Source of the DNA: Alphaproteobacteria bacterium
Lineage (GTDB): Bacteria > Pseudomonadota > Alphaproteobacteria > Micropepsales > Micropepsaceae
Direction of reading: 5' to 3'
DNA length: 64,000 bases
Assembly (NCBI GenBank): GCA_017983635.1
Contig: JAGOBA010000008.1
Coordinates: forward strand, 1-64,000
Under the pieces are notes generated by a model. The model was not told the DNA's origin and did no database searches. It worked only from the letters and a program-made list of their open reading frames with translations. Below, piece by piece: positions 7,989 to 15,897 of this stretch; position 1 is the first letter of the stretch; each line of letters begins with the position of its first letter. The position numbers were made by a program, and so were the translations under genes.

Positions 7989-8462
7989 ATGCGTTCGCTG
8001 ATTCCCCTTTCCTTTGGCAACGATCTTGCCCGGCGCGACGACAGCGACCCGTTTGCGATCATGCAGAAAGAGATCAACCGCATGTTCAGCGATTTCGGGC
8101 GCGGCCTGCCGGCGCGCTTCGACGGCGACGTGTCGCCGCGCATCGACGTCGCCGAGACCGAAAGCGCAGTCGAGGTGACGGCTGAGCTTCCCGGCATCGA
8201 CGAAAAGGACGTCGACGTCGTGTTGCGCGACGATCTTCTGACGATCAAAGGCGAGAAGAAGAGCGAGCGGGAGGAAAAGAAGAAGGACTACCACTTGGTG
8301 GAACGGTCGTTTGGAAGTTTCTCGCGCTCGATCCGGTTGCCGTTTGAGGCGGACTCCGAAACGGTGAAGGCCAACTTTGCTAAGGGCGTCTTGAAGATTT
8401 CGATCGCGAAGCCCGCGCAAGTTAAGGAAAAGACTGTGAAAATCCCCGTCCGGAGCACGTAG
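7989..8462 (+). CDS. Small heat-shock protein Hsp20 (class C/archaeal-like type)
   Basis: A 157-residue Hsp20 distinct from the one at 4583. It starts MRSLIPLSFGNDLARRDD and has the alpha-crystallin domain from about residue 50 (RIDVAETESAVEVTAELPG) to about 148, including DLLTIKGEKKSEREEKKKDY and the GSFSRSIRLPFEAD strand. It ends with a charged tail containing the I-x-I/V-like anchor KTVKIPV used for oligomerisation. The role is an ATP-independent holdase in the cytoplasm. GGAGG stands 11 bases before the ATG; unlike the first hsp20 it has no obvious ROSE bulged-G hairpin, although AAAAA and TTTTT flank a short loop just upstream. It is divergent from the Pat-like gene. Confidence 0.95.
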   Translation: MRSLIPLSFGNDLARRDDSDPFAIMQKEINRMFSDFGRGLPARFDGDVSPRIDVAETESAVEVTAELPGIDEKDVDVVLRDDLLTIKGEKKSEREEKKKDYHLVERSFGSFSRSIRLPFEADSETVKANFAKGVLKISIAKPAQVKEKTVKIPVRST

Positions 8463-8684
8463 CGCCGCGTGTAGAATACACGCAGAAGTTATGCACAGTG
8501 ACTGCGGTTACCACACTCCGCAGTCGCTTGCGTTTTAGTCCGCTTGTTGTTGAAAAAATGATTCTCAAGCGCAGCTTGCTGTTGTAGGGTGCCTTTGGGT
8601 GCGGGGGCGTTGCGATTGGGGGCAATGGCATTCCCGGCATTCGGGGGGAGCCGTCGTCGTTTCGCTGTTCGGGGCAGCTCCAGT

Positions 8685-9611
8685 ATGATGAATTGGCCGC
8701 GTTCGTTTAATCGTCGACCTGCATTGGCTCGGCGTCAGGCCGCGTTTGATCCGTCCGCCACCATCGAAGAGTTGCGGGAACACATTAAGCAATTCTGGGT
8801 TGGGTTCGGGCCGCAGATCAAAGGCGTGGACGTGCAACCTGTGTTGATCAGCGCCATCCGCGGCGAGTGGGTGGTCCCTGAGTCAGCTACGGGGCGCCGC
8901 GTCATTCTCTATTTCCATGGCGGCGGCTTCATTGCCGGATCGCCGGAGAGCCATCGTCCGCTGATCTCGCGCTTGGCACATGCCGCGAGCGCGCGGGCCT
9001 TGGTGCCGCAATATCGTCTTGCACCGGAATTCCCCTACCCTGCCGCGTTGCGCGATGCGGCCGATGCCTATCGGTGGCTGCTGACGCAAGGGATTACGCC
9101 GAACAACATCGTTTTCGCCGGTGACGGATCCGGCGGTGGCTTGGCGATGGCGACGTTGCTCGCACTTCGCAATGCCGGGCTGCCTCTGCCAGCTGCGTTG
9201 CTGGCGTTCTCGCCGTGGGCCGACATGACGATGTCGGGTTGGTCGATGCTGAAGAACAAGCCCTCCGACGATGCACTGAGCTGGGAGCTGCTGGCGACCT
9301 GTTCGCGTCACTACCTGAAGGGCGCTTCGCCGGCGGAGGCGTTCGCCTCGCCGATCTATGGCGACTTCCGCGGATTGCCACCGATGATGATCCACGCCGG
9401 TAGTCTTGAAGTTCTGAAAGACGACGCGAGCCGCGTGGGCGAGCGGGCGGCGGCGGCGAACGTCAACGTGAACGTCGAGGTTTACGAGGGGATGCCGCAC
9501 TTGTTCCAGGGACTGTCGGAACTCGCGGAGGCCAAGGTGTCGTTGACGCGGGCAGCCGCCTTTATCAAGGCGAAGACGCCTGAAGTGGCCCTTAAGCGAG
9601 CGGCGCAGTAG
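8685..9611 (+). CDS. Alpha/beta hydrolase of the hormone-sensitive lipase family
   Basis: A 308-residue serine esterase. The oxyanion-hole motif HGGG lies in ILYFHGGGFIAGSPESH. The nucleophile elbow is GDGSGGGLA, an aspartate of the G-D-S/G-A-G-G class, with Ser as nucleophile. The probable acid lies in SLEVLKDDASRV and the catalytic His in MPHLFQ near the C-terminus. HSL-type enzymes hydrolyse short-chain esters, lactones or acylated metabolites in the cytoplasm; the substrate is unknown here. The frame extends to 8589, but the ATG pair at 8685/8688 starts near where the family similarity begins. Its stop abuts the stop of the convergent transposase gene. No signal peptide. Confidence 0.85.
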   Translation: MMNWPRSFNRRPALARRQAAFDPSATIEELREHIKQFWVGFGPQIKGVDVQPVLISAIRGEWVVPESATGRRVILYFHGGGFIAGSPESHRPLISRLAHAASARALVPQYRLAPEFPYPAALRDAADAYRWLLTQGITPNNIVFAGDGSGGGLAMATLLALRNAGLPLPAALLAFSPWADMTMSGWSMLKNKPSDDALSWELLATCSRHYLKGASPAEAFASPIYGDFRGLPPMMIHAGSLEVLKDDASRVGERAAAANVNVNVEVYEGMPHLFQGLSELAEAKVSLTRAAAFIKAKTPEVALKRAAQ

Positions 9612-10295
9612 TTAGCGCTTGTTGGCTTTCTTGGCCGGCTTCTTGGCCTTTGGCTTGGGGCCGGGGCGTTGGCGCGCCAAGGTGCGGCCGAGCTTCTTTT
9701 CCAGCGATTTGATGAAGGCGGGCGAGCCAAACGGACGGCCAGTGTGCTCGCAGGCGGCAATCATTTTCAACTCAGCGCCGGTCAGCGGCTTGGCGAGCTC
9801 GGTCTTCCAGTCCCGGCCCTTGATCGCCCTCAAATCAAGGAAGCCGTCGGCTTTGCCCTTCAACCGCGTTTGCGCACTGGACCAGCGCCAATCGCGTGCT
9901 TTCAGAGCCACCCGGCCGCGCACCGGCGCTTGCTCGACAAAACGGGCCACGAGCGGCAACGAAGCTTCGTCCATCGGAAACGACGAGAAGCGGCCACGGA
10001 ACAGGCCACCTTCACGGGAGCGGCGTGCATTGACGGCGCGGGTGAAGCGGCGGTGCGCCTCGCCCAATGCCTGGCGCAGCGCCTTCGGCCCGGGCGGCAC
10101 TAAGATCAGGTGGACTTCCTTCGGCATCAGGCAATAGGCAACGACGGAAACGCGCGCACTTGCGCAACCTTCGGCGACCAAGGCCACATATTCTTTGTAG
10201 TCTTCGTCGGTGGAAAAAATGCGCTGACCAGGGTTGCCGCGTTGCAGCACATGGTGGGGCGCTCCAGGCGCCACTGCTCTTGCCAAACGAGCCAT
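9612..10295 (-). CDS. RAYT-like Y1 transposase homologue, catalytic residues replaced
   Basis: A 227-residue protein of the REP-associated tyrosine transposase/IS200-like family, which normally cuts single-stranded DNA with an HUH motif and one tyrosine. Family landmarks are plain: MARLARAVAPGAPHHVLQRG at the N-terminus, YCLMPKEVHLILVPPG, GEAHRRFTRAVNARR, LFRGRFSSFPMDE and DWRWSSA. Two catalytic positions differ. The usual NHVHLI is KEVHLI, so the first metal-binding His is Glu, and the usual RRYTR is RRFTR, so the nucleophilic Tyr is Phe. The lysine-rich tail (KPKAKKPAKKANKR) looks like a DNA-binding extension. The frame is intact, suggesting selection for something other than strand cleavage. 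It is convergent with the esterase gene. Confidence 0.8.
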   Translation of the reverse strand: MARLARAVAPGAPHHVLQRGNPGQRIFSTDEDYKEYVALVAEGCASARVSVVAYCLMPKEVHLILVPPGPKALRQALGEAHRRFTRAVNARRSREGGLFRGRFSSFPMDEASLPLVARFVEQAPVRGRVALKARDWRWSSAQTRLKGKADGFLDLRAIKGRDWKTELAKPLTGAELKMIAACEHTGRPFGSPAFIKSLEKKLGRTLARQRPGPKPKAKKPAKKANKR

Positions 10296-10408
10296 GGCGC
10301 AAAACTAGGCCGAAGCGGCGCGCTCGTCAACGAATCTATGTCCCCGAATTCTTTTTGGGTGTGACGCGCGGCAGCGATACGGTGCGGCATCGATTTGGAG
10401 CGTCCATC

Positions 10409-11953
10409 ATGGCCCTGTTCCGTATTGTTCTGCCCTTTTTGGTGGCACTTGTGACGGCCTCCTGCGCGACCGCCCCCGCGTCCACCGGCAGCGCGCCGCG
10501 GGATGGGACCACCATCACACTCGTTCTGGTTTGCGACGTCTACAAGATGCAAGAGGAAGGCGGTCGTGGCGGGATGGCGCGGATTGCGGCGGCTTTGAAG
10601 GCTGAGAAGGCGCGGCACGCGAACGTTCTGATTGCGCACGCGGGGGACACGATCTCGCCGTCGTTGATGTCGGGCTTCGACAAGGGGGCGCACATCATCG
10701 ACCTCTTCAACATGACGCCCTTGGACATCTTGGTGCCCGGCAATCACGAGTTCGACTTCGGGCCTGACGTCTTCCTGAAGCGCATGAGCGAGACGAAAGC
10801 CGCCGTGCTTGCGGCCAATCTGCGCGAGGGGAACGGGCAGCCGATTGCCGGGATTGCGGATTCGAAGATCGTGGCGTTCGGGCCCGTGAAGGTGGGTTTC
10901 ATCGGGCTCACCGCGGATGACTCGCCGGTTTCGTCTAAGCCTGGCCGATTGAAGTTTTCACCAAGCCTGGCGACGGCTGAGCGCGAAGCGGCGCGTTTGC
11001 GCAAGGCCGGGGCGGATCTGATCGTGCTGGTGCCGCATGCCGGGCGGCCGCTCGATCAGCAGCTTTACGCTTCCGGGATCGCGGATGTGATCTTGTCGGG
11101 GCACGATCACGATCTCTACATGAACTTCAACGAGAAGACGGCGATCGTCGAGGCCGGCGAAGACGGCATGATGGTGGTGGCGGTCGATCTCTCGGTCAAC
11201 GTCGAGGACAAGGGCGACGGTAAGCGCAAGGTCCGCTGGTGGCCGCATTTCCGCTTTGTGGATACGGCTGACGTCGTGCCGGATGCCGAGGTTGCGGCGC
11301 GCGTGGCGTCGTACGAGAAGACGCTCGACGCCGAGCTTGGCCAACCGATCGGCCGAACGACGACGGAACTCGATAGCCGCAATGCGACCGTGCGCGGCGG
11401 CGAGGCGGCGATCGGCAATCTGTTCGCCGATGCGCTGCGCGAGGCGACGAAGGCCGATGTCGTGTTGATCAACGGCGGCGGGTTTCGCGGCGGGAAAATC
11501 TATCCGGCAGGGACACAGTTGACGCGCAAGGACGTGCTGACGGAGCTGCCATTTTTGAACAAGGCCTATGTGCTTGAGCTCAGCGGCGTGGCATTGAAAG
11601 ACGCCCTTGAGCAGGGCTTTACGGGCGCCGAGAACGAAGTTGGCCGGTTCCCACAGGTCTCGGGCATGCGGATCAAGGCGGACGTGAGCCGGCCGGTGGG
11701 GCAGCGGGTCGTGTCGGTGACGGTGAATGGGGCGCCGCTTAATCCCCGCGCCACGTATCGGCTGGCGACCAACGACTATCTGGCGAATGGTGGGGACGGC
11801 TACGCGGCGCTCAAGTCGGCGAAGGTCTTGGTCGGCGAGACCGATGCGGCGTTGGTCGCCAATATCGTCATTGCTCACATCAAGGCGAAGGGCACCGTGT
11901 CGCCGGTTCTCGATGGGCGCATTATGGTGGGCCGGGCTAAGCCCGCCGGGTAA
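10409..11953 (+). CDS. 5'-nucleotidase/2',3'-cyclic phosphodiesterase-family lipoprotein
   Basis: A 514-residue exported enzyme of the UshA/CpdB family. A lipoprotein signal (LVALVTASCATAP, Cys about residue 17) predicts membrane anchoring facing the periplasm. The dinuclear metallophosphatase domain follows, with IAHAGDTISPS, VPGNHEFDFGPD, VLVPHAG and LSGHDHD. The first metal motif is altered: where family members have D-x-H, this reads LVLVCDVYKMQE, so the His is replaced. The C-terminal nucleotide-binding domain (about 330-490) carries INGGGFRGGKIYPAG and the adenine-stacking region NDYLANGGDGY. It would dephosphorylate extracellular nucleotides or related esters. GGAG lies 8-10 bases before the ATG at 10409. 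The NADAR gene follows after 9 bases in the same direction. Confidence 0.85.
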   Translation: MALFRIVLPFLVALVTASCATAPASTGSAPRDGTTITLVLVCDVYKMQEEGGRGGMARIAAALKAEKARHANVLIAHAGDTISPSLMSGFDKGAHIIDLFNMTPLDILVPGNHEFDFGPDVFLKRMSETKAAVLAANLREGNGQPIAGIADSKIVAFGPVKVGFIGLTADDSPVSSKPGRLKFSPSLATAEREAARLRKAGADLIVLVPHAGRPLDQQLYASGIADVILSGHDHDLYMNFNEKTAIVEAGEDGMMVVAVDLSVNVEDKGDGKRKVRWWPHFRFVDTADVVPDAEVAARVASYEKTLDAELGQPIGRTTTELDSRNATVRGGEAAIGNLFADALREATKADVVLINGGGFRGGKIYPAGTQLTRKDVLTELPFLNKAYVLELSGVALKDALEQGFTGAENEVGRFPQVSGMRIKADVSRPVGQRVVSVTVNGAPLNPRATYRLATNDYLANGGDGYAALKSAKVLVGETDAALVANIVIAHIKAKGTVSPVLDGRIMVGRAKPAG

Positions 11954-11962
11954 GCTCAGACG

Positions 11963-12526
11963 ATGACGCACGAGCCGCGCACGCGTGAAGACCTCAGTCT
12001 GGCCATGGCGCAAGGATGGGCGCCCAAGTGGGTGTTCTTCTGGGGCCATACGCCGGCGAAGGACGGATCGATTTCGAAATCGTGCTTCAGCCAATGGTGG
12101 GAGGGGCACCCGTTCTCGATCGACGGCGTCAGTTATCGAACCGCTGAACACTACATGATGGCGTGCAAGGCGCGCTTGTTTGACGATCAGGCGATCTTGG
12201 CGAAGATACTCGCGGCACGGACGCCAGGCGAAGCTAAGAAGCTTGGGCGCTCTGTTGAAGGGTTCGATGAGGAGATCTGGCTGCGGGCGCGCTGGGACAT
12301 TGTCGTCGCGGGCAATGTCGCCAAGTTCGGTCAGCACCCGGCGCTTCGCACCTTCCTGCTTGAGACGGGTAAGAAGGTGTTGGTCGAGGCGAGCCCCGCC
12401 GACCGGATCTGGGGTATCGGCATGGCGGCAGGTGATCCGAACGCGGAGAATCCCGAGGCCTGGCAGGGACTGAATCTGCTTGGATTTGCGCTTATGGAGG
12501 CACGGCTGCGGCTGGCTGGGGGCTGA
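11963..12526 (+). CDS. NADAR domain protein (YbiA-like N-glycosidase family)
   Basis: A 187-residue NADAR/DUF1768 protein. Landmarks are VFFWGHTPAKDG, the conserved SQWWEGHPFSIDGVSYRTAE followed by HYMMACKARLF, and the C-terminal ASPADRIWGIGMAAGDPNA with NLLGFALMEAR. Family members cleave N-glycosidic bonds in riboflavin-pathway intermediates or remove ADP-ribose from guanine in DNA. Which reaction applies cannot be told from the sequence. It begins 9 bases after the nucleotidase stop, so the two are probably cotranscribed. The N-terminal 15 residues lie ahead of the domain. Confidence 0.85.
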   Translation: MTHEPRTREDLSLAMAQGWAPKWVFFWGHTPAKDGSISKSCFSQWWEGHPFSIDGVSYRTAEHYMMACKARLFDDQAILAKILAARTPGEAKKLGRSVEGFDEEIWLRARWDIVVAGNVAKFGQHPALRTFLLETGKKVLVEASPADRIWGIGMAAGDPNAENPEAWQGLNLLGFALMEARLRLAGG

Positions 12527-12825
12527 GCCCAAGCGCGCGCTACGCGGCCCGAACTTTCTTGGATCATCTGTGAGCGGAGATTTGTGCGTTCGTCACAAGA
12601 CTGAACGTGCTCACGGGCTCGTGAGCAGATTCTTCAGAATCGACGCAACCCAAACGAACAAGCGTTCGTAGAAGACCCCGACAGCAGCGAACGACGCGGC
12701 GCCCGCACAGAGAGGCCCACCGCGAAGGTTTCGCAGCCGTTCCCGAAACACTCGGGCGATCTCAATCCGGAAGGCGTGGTGCTTTTCCGGAAACGCTCAA
12801 ACCTCGTCAAATTTGGAGAACCATC
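12527..12825. other. Intergenic region with a perfect hairpin, upstream of the fasciclin gene
   Basis: 299 bases without a convincing gene. It contains a perfect inverted repeat GCTCACG-GGCT-CGTGAGC at 12609-12626. Further on, near 12766-12790, TCCGGAA occurs twice (AATCCGGAAGG and TTTTCCGGAAACG). The first hairpin could end the nucleotidase/NADAR transcript but lacks a long T-run. The TCCGGAA pair could be a regulator site for the fasciclin gene; this is inference only. Confidence 0.4.
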
Positions 12826-13380
12826 ATGTCTTTTGCTCGTAAAGCCACTGCAGTTGCCTTCGCCGCTTCGATGCTCTTGTCGGGTACGGCCATCGCCGAC
12901 GTTATGGTCGGCGGCCAAGCGATGTTCCCGACCAAGAACATCATCGAGAACGCGGTGAACTCCGCGGATCACACGACGCTTGTCGCCGCGGTGAAGGCCG
13001 CCGGTCTCGTCGACGTGCTGCAGACGAAGGGTCCGTTCACGGTGTTTGCGCCGGTGAACGCGGCTTTCGGAGCACTGCCGGCCGGTACGGTCGACACGTT
13101 GCTCAAGCCGGAAAACAAGGGCGCGCTCACAGGCGTTCTGACCTATCACGTCGTGCCGGCGCGTTTGACTTACAATGATCTGCGCAATCAGATCAAAGCC
13201 GGTCACGGCAAGGCGACGTTGAAGACCGTTGCCGGCGGTACTCTGACTGCGGAAATGAACGGCCCGGTCAACATCGTGATCAAGGATGCGACGGGCGCGT
13301 CGTCGAACATCAGCGTCTATGACGTCATCCAATCGAACGGCGTGATCCACTCGATCGATCGCGTCCTGATGCCGAAGTAA
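12826..13380 (+). CDS. Secreted fasciclin (FAS1) domain protein
   Basis: A 184-residue exported protein with a signal peptide (MSFARKATAVAFAASMLLSG, cleavage after AIA) and a single FAS1 domain. The two conserved FAS1 blocks are present: H1 at GPFTVFAPVNAAFGALPAG and H2 at SNISVYDVIQSNGVIHSIDRV, with the intervening LTYHVVPARLTYNDL. FAS1 domains mediate adhesion or protein-protein contact in the periplasm or outside the cell. A GGAG site precedes the ATG. The next two genes encode a cytochrome b and a Tat-exported molybdopterin enzyme in the same direction, separated from it by a strong terminator-like hairpin that may attenuate transcription. The N-terminal insertion MVGGQAMFPTKNIIENA before the domain is typical of the proteobacterial FAS1 group. 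Confidence 0.9.
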   Translation: MSFARKATAVAFAASMLLSGTAIADVMVGGQAMFPTKNIIENAVNSADHTTLVAAVKAAGLVDVLQTKGPFTVFAPVNAAFGALPAGTVDTLLKPENKGALTGVLTYHVVPARLTYNDLRNQIKAGHGKATLKTVAGGTLTAEMNGPVNIVIKDATGASSNISVYDVIQSNGVIHSIDRVLMPK

Positions 13381-13399
13381 CCCCCAGAGCTTTGGCAAC

Positions 13400-13444
13400 G
13401 CCGGAGGCGGGGTCTCCCTCTCTCCCCCGCCTCCGGCACTTTCT
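13400..13444 (+). terminator. Strong terminator or attenuator after the fasciclin gene
   Basis: A perfect 13-bp stem, GCCGGAGGCGGGG (13400-13412) pairing with CCCCGCCTCCGGC (13425-13437), followed by ACTTTCTT. It lies 20 bases after the fasciclin stop and 14 bases before the cytochrome gene start. It could end the fasciclin transcript or set a lower level for the two redox genes. Confidence 0.8.
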
Positions 13445-13457
13445 TGGGAAGCGACAC

Positions 13458-14039
13458 ATGACCATTCACCCGCTCATCGTGCGGATCACGCATTGGCTGA
13501 ACGCGATTGCCGTCGTGATCATGATTCTCTCCGGCTGGCAGATCTACAATGCGTCGCCGATCTTTCCGTTTTCGTTTCCGGCTTGGATGACGCTCGGCGG
13601 TTGGTTGGGCGGGGCCATTCAGTGGCACTTCGCGGCGATGTGGCTGTTGATGGCGAACGGCTTGATCTATCTGGGCTATGGCGTCGCGTCGAGCCGGATC
13701 GGCAAGCGCTTCTTTCCGATTTCGCCGAGCGAAGTGTTCAGCGATCTTAGCGAGGCACTAAAAGGTAGGCTCGCGCATGACGATCTCGCGCACTACAACG
13801 GCGTGCAGAAGGTTTTCTATGTTGGCGTCATCGCCACGCTGATCCTTGTCGTGCTGTCGGGGCTCGCGATTTGGAAGCCAGTGCAGTTGTGGTGGCTGAC
13901 TGCGGTGTTCGGCGGGTTTCAGGGTGCGCGGTTGGTGCACTTCCTTGCGATGGCGGGTATCGCCGCCTTCATTCTCATTCATGTGGTCATGGCGCTTATC
14001 GTGCCGAAGACCATTCGGGCCATGGTGTTCGGGAGATAG
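13458..14039 (+). CDS. Cytochrome b561-type membrane subunit
   Basis: A 193-residue integral membrane protein of the Ni/Fe-hydrogenase/thiosulfate-reductase cytochrome b superfamily. Four hydrophobic helices are visible: HPLIVRITHWLNAIAVVIMI, WHFAAMWLLMANGLIYLGYG, VFYVGVIATLILVVLSGLAI and LVHFLAMAGIAAFILIHVVM. Histidines in helices 1, 2 and 4 (RITHWLN, QWHFAAM, RLVHFLAM, LIHVVM) are the expected ligands for two b haems. The protein probably carries electrons between the quinone pool and the molybdopterin subunit encoded 3 bases downstream. The ATG at 13458 begins MTIHPLIVRITHW; 22 extra upstream codons overlap the terminator stem and were rejected. Confidence 0.88.
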   Translation: MTIHPLIVRITHWLNAIAVVIMILSGWQIYNASPIFPFSFPAWMTLGGWLGGAIQWHFAAMWLLMANGLIYLGYGVASSRIGKRFFPISPSEVFSDLSEALKGRLAHDDLAHYNGVQKVFYVGVIATLILVVLSGLAIWKPVQLWWLTAVFGGFQGARLVHFLAMAGIAAFILIHVVMALIVPKTIRAMVFGR

Positions 14040-14042
14040 GTC

Positions 14043-14813
14043 ATGCAATGGCGCAAACTGCTTTCGCCGTCCGAGCGCGGCGCGGTGATGAAGGAAGCGG
14101 CGGAGCGGCTCGATCAGCCCACGCGGCGGCTGTTCTTGCGCCGCGCGGCGGGAATCGGAACGATTGCGGCGATCACGGGCGTTGCGATCGTCGACGGGCC
14201 TTCGGCCGAGACGGCGCTGAAGACGATGTCGCAGTTCAATGACCGGGTTCAAGCTTGGCTTTTTGATCCGAGGCGTCGGGCGCAGACGTTCGCCGAGGCG
14301 GAGATTACGCGTCCGTTCCCGTTCAACGCGTTTTATGGCCCGGACGATGCGCCGGACTACGACGAGACGTACGAGCTTGCGATTGGCGGCTTGGTGCAGA
14401 ACAAGCGCGCGTGGAAAGTGAACGAGTTGCGAAAGCTGCCCCAAGAGACGCAGATCACGAAACACATCTGCATCGAAGGATGGAGCGCGATCGGTAAGTG
14501 GTCCGGTAGTCCGCTGCGCGAATTTCTTATGCGGGCGGGCGCAGACTTGCGGGCGAAGTATGTGACGTTCAACTGTCTCGACCGCTATTCGACGCAGATC
14601 GACATGGCGAGTGCCTTGCATCCGCAGACTATCCTAGCAACGTCATTTCTCGACGAGCCGCTGTCTCGAAAATACGGCGCGCCGGTGCGGCTCAAAATTC
14701 CAACGAAGCTTGGCTTCAAGAACGCAAAGCACATCTACGAGATCGTGGTTTCGAATGACTACGTCGAAGGGTTCTGGGAGCGGCAGGGATACAACTGGTT
14801 CGCGGGACTCTAG
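14043..14813 (+). CDS. Tat-exported molybdopterin-dependent oxidoreductase (sulfite-oxidase fold)
   Basis: A 256-residue periplasmic enzyme. A twin-arginine leader is visible (TRRLFLRRAAGIG near residues 29-41, then a hydrophobic stretch ending in VAIVDGPSAE). The rest is the oxidoreductase molybdopterin-binding domain, with a conserved Cys in ITKHICIEGWSAIGKWSG as the expected molybdenum ligand, and YSTQIDMASALHPQT and RLKIPTKLGFKNAKHI. It resembles MsrP/YedY-type subunits, but the substrate (sulfoxide, sulfite or other) cannot be fixed. It partners the cytochrome b gene just upstream and overlaps the 3' end of the convergent threonine aldolase gene by 4 bases. Confidence 0.88.
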   Translation: MQWRKLLSPSERGAVMKEAAERLDQPTRRLFLRRAAGIGTIAAITGVAIVDGPSAETALKTMSQFNDRVQAWLFDPRRRAQTFAEAEITRPFPFNAFYGPDDAPDYDETYELAIGGLVQNKRAWKVNELRKLPQETQITKHICIEGWSAIGKWSGSPLREFLMRAGADLRAKYVTFNCLDRYSTQIDMASALHPQTILATSFLDEPLSRKYGAPVRLKIPTKLGFKNAKHIYEIVVSNDYVEGFWERQGYNWFAGL

Positions 14814-15844
14814 GTACGCGCGGTAGCAAGGAAGCGGTCGATTTCCGCTTCCGTCGTCGCCCAGGAGCAGACAAGGCGGATCAGCGGGCGGCCGTCGGTG
14901 GTCGGTTCCCATTGGTGAAACTTCGCGCCGGCGGCTTCCAGCCTTTTCATCGCCGCTTCGGAGGGGAACTTGGCGAAGACTTCGTTCGCTTCGATCGGTT
15001 CGGCGAGCGTGAAGCCCGGGATCGCTTTCAGGCCTTCGCCGAGGCGTCTTGCCATTGCGTTCGAATGTCTGGCGAGTTTGAGCCAGAGGCCGTCGTCGAG
15101 CATCGCTTCGATTTGCGCCGAGAGGAAGCGCATTTTTGAGAACAAATGCCCAGCCTTCTTACGGCGGTAGCCCAAGTCGGCCACGCGGGCAGGATCAAAG
15201 AAAATTACCGCTTCGGCGGCGAGTGCGCCGTTCTTCGTGACACCGAAGGAGAGCGCGTCGACGCCTGCTTTCCAGGTGACGTCGGCCGGTTTGCATTGCA
15301 GGAAAGCTAGCGCGTTGGCAAAACGTGCGCCGTCCATATGCAGCGCGACCCTCTCAGCTTTGGCGAGTTGGCCGATCGCCTGCACTTCTGCGACGGTGTA
15401 GCTGGTACCGAGCTCGGTCGCTTGAGTGATCGAGATTGCGGCCGGCTGCGGGTGGTGCACGACGCCGCGGGCGAAGTGGGCGAGCGCGGCTTTGATGTCG
15501 GCGGGGGCGAGCTTCGCGTGTGCGCCTTTCAGCGAGATGAGCTTGGCGCCGGCAGAGAAAAACTCCGGCGCGCCGCATTCGTCGACGTGAATGTGCGCGC
15601 TTTCGTGGCAGAAGATGGCGCCGTGCGGCGGCGACAGGGTGGCGAGGGAGAGAGAGTTTGCGGCCGTGCCTGTGGCGACTGGGAAGACGGCGACTTCTTT
15701 TTCGAACAGGGTCGAGAATTTCTCGGTCAGGCGCGCGGTGATTTGATCGGCGCCGTAGCTTGCGGCCGTGCCATCGTTGGCGCGGGTGATCGCGGCTAGA
15801 ATTTCCGGCGCGGCGCCGGCGGCGTTGTCGCTAGCAAAGTTCAT
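14810..15844 (-). CDS. Low-specificity threonine aldolase
   Basis: A 344-residue PLP enzyme of the threonine aldolase family, which splits L-threonine or allo-threonine to glycine and acetaldehyde. Motifs: NFASDNAAGAAPEILAAI at the N-terminus, VFPVATGTAANSLSLATL, ESAHIHVDECGAPEFF, HMDGARFANALAFL, and the Schiff-base lysine in LSFGVTKNGALAAEA. Length and order match bacterial LtaE-type proteins. The ATG at 15844 (MNFASDN) is preferred to 15868. It is convergent with the molybdopterin gene, overlapping by 4 bases. Stereospecificity cannot be read from the sequence. Confidence 0.9.
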   Translation of the reverse strand: MNFASDNAAGAAPEILAAITRANDGTAASYGADQITARLTEKFSTLFEKEVAVFPVATGTAANSLSLATLSPPHGAIFCHESAHIHVDECGAPEFFSAGAKLISLKGAHAKLAPADIKAALAHFARGVVHHPQPAAISITQATELGTSYTVAEVQAIGQLAKAERVALHMDGARFANALAFLQCKPADVTWKAGVDALSFGVTKNGALAAEAVIFFDPARVADLGYRRKKAGHLFSKMRFLSAQIEAMLDDGLWLKLARHSNAMARRLGEGLKAIPGFTLAEPIEANEVFAKFPSEAAMKRLEAAGAKFHQWEPTTDGRPLIRLVCSWATTEAEIDRFLATART

Positions 15845-15897
15845 GGGTGCCCCGTTTTCGGGGGACACCCTAGCGATGTGACTTCAGATTGGAAGAG

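Noticed and set aside
10067-10408. Upstream extension of the nucleotidase frame
   Set aside because: It runs antisense through the RAYT-like gene; the lipoprotein signal begins at 10409.
10958-12532. Long antisense open frame opposite the nucleotidase and NADAR genes
   Set aside because: Arginine/histidine-rich shadow typical of GC-rich DNA; the plus-strand genes have clear domains.
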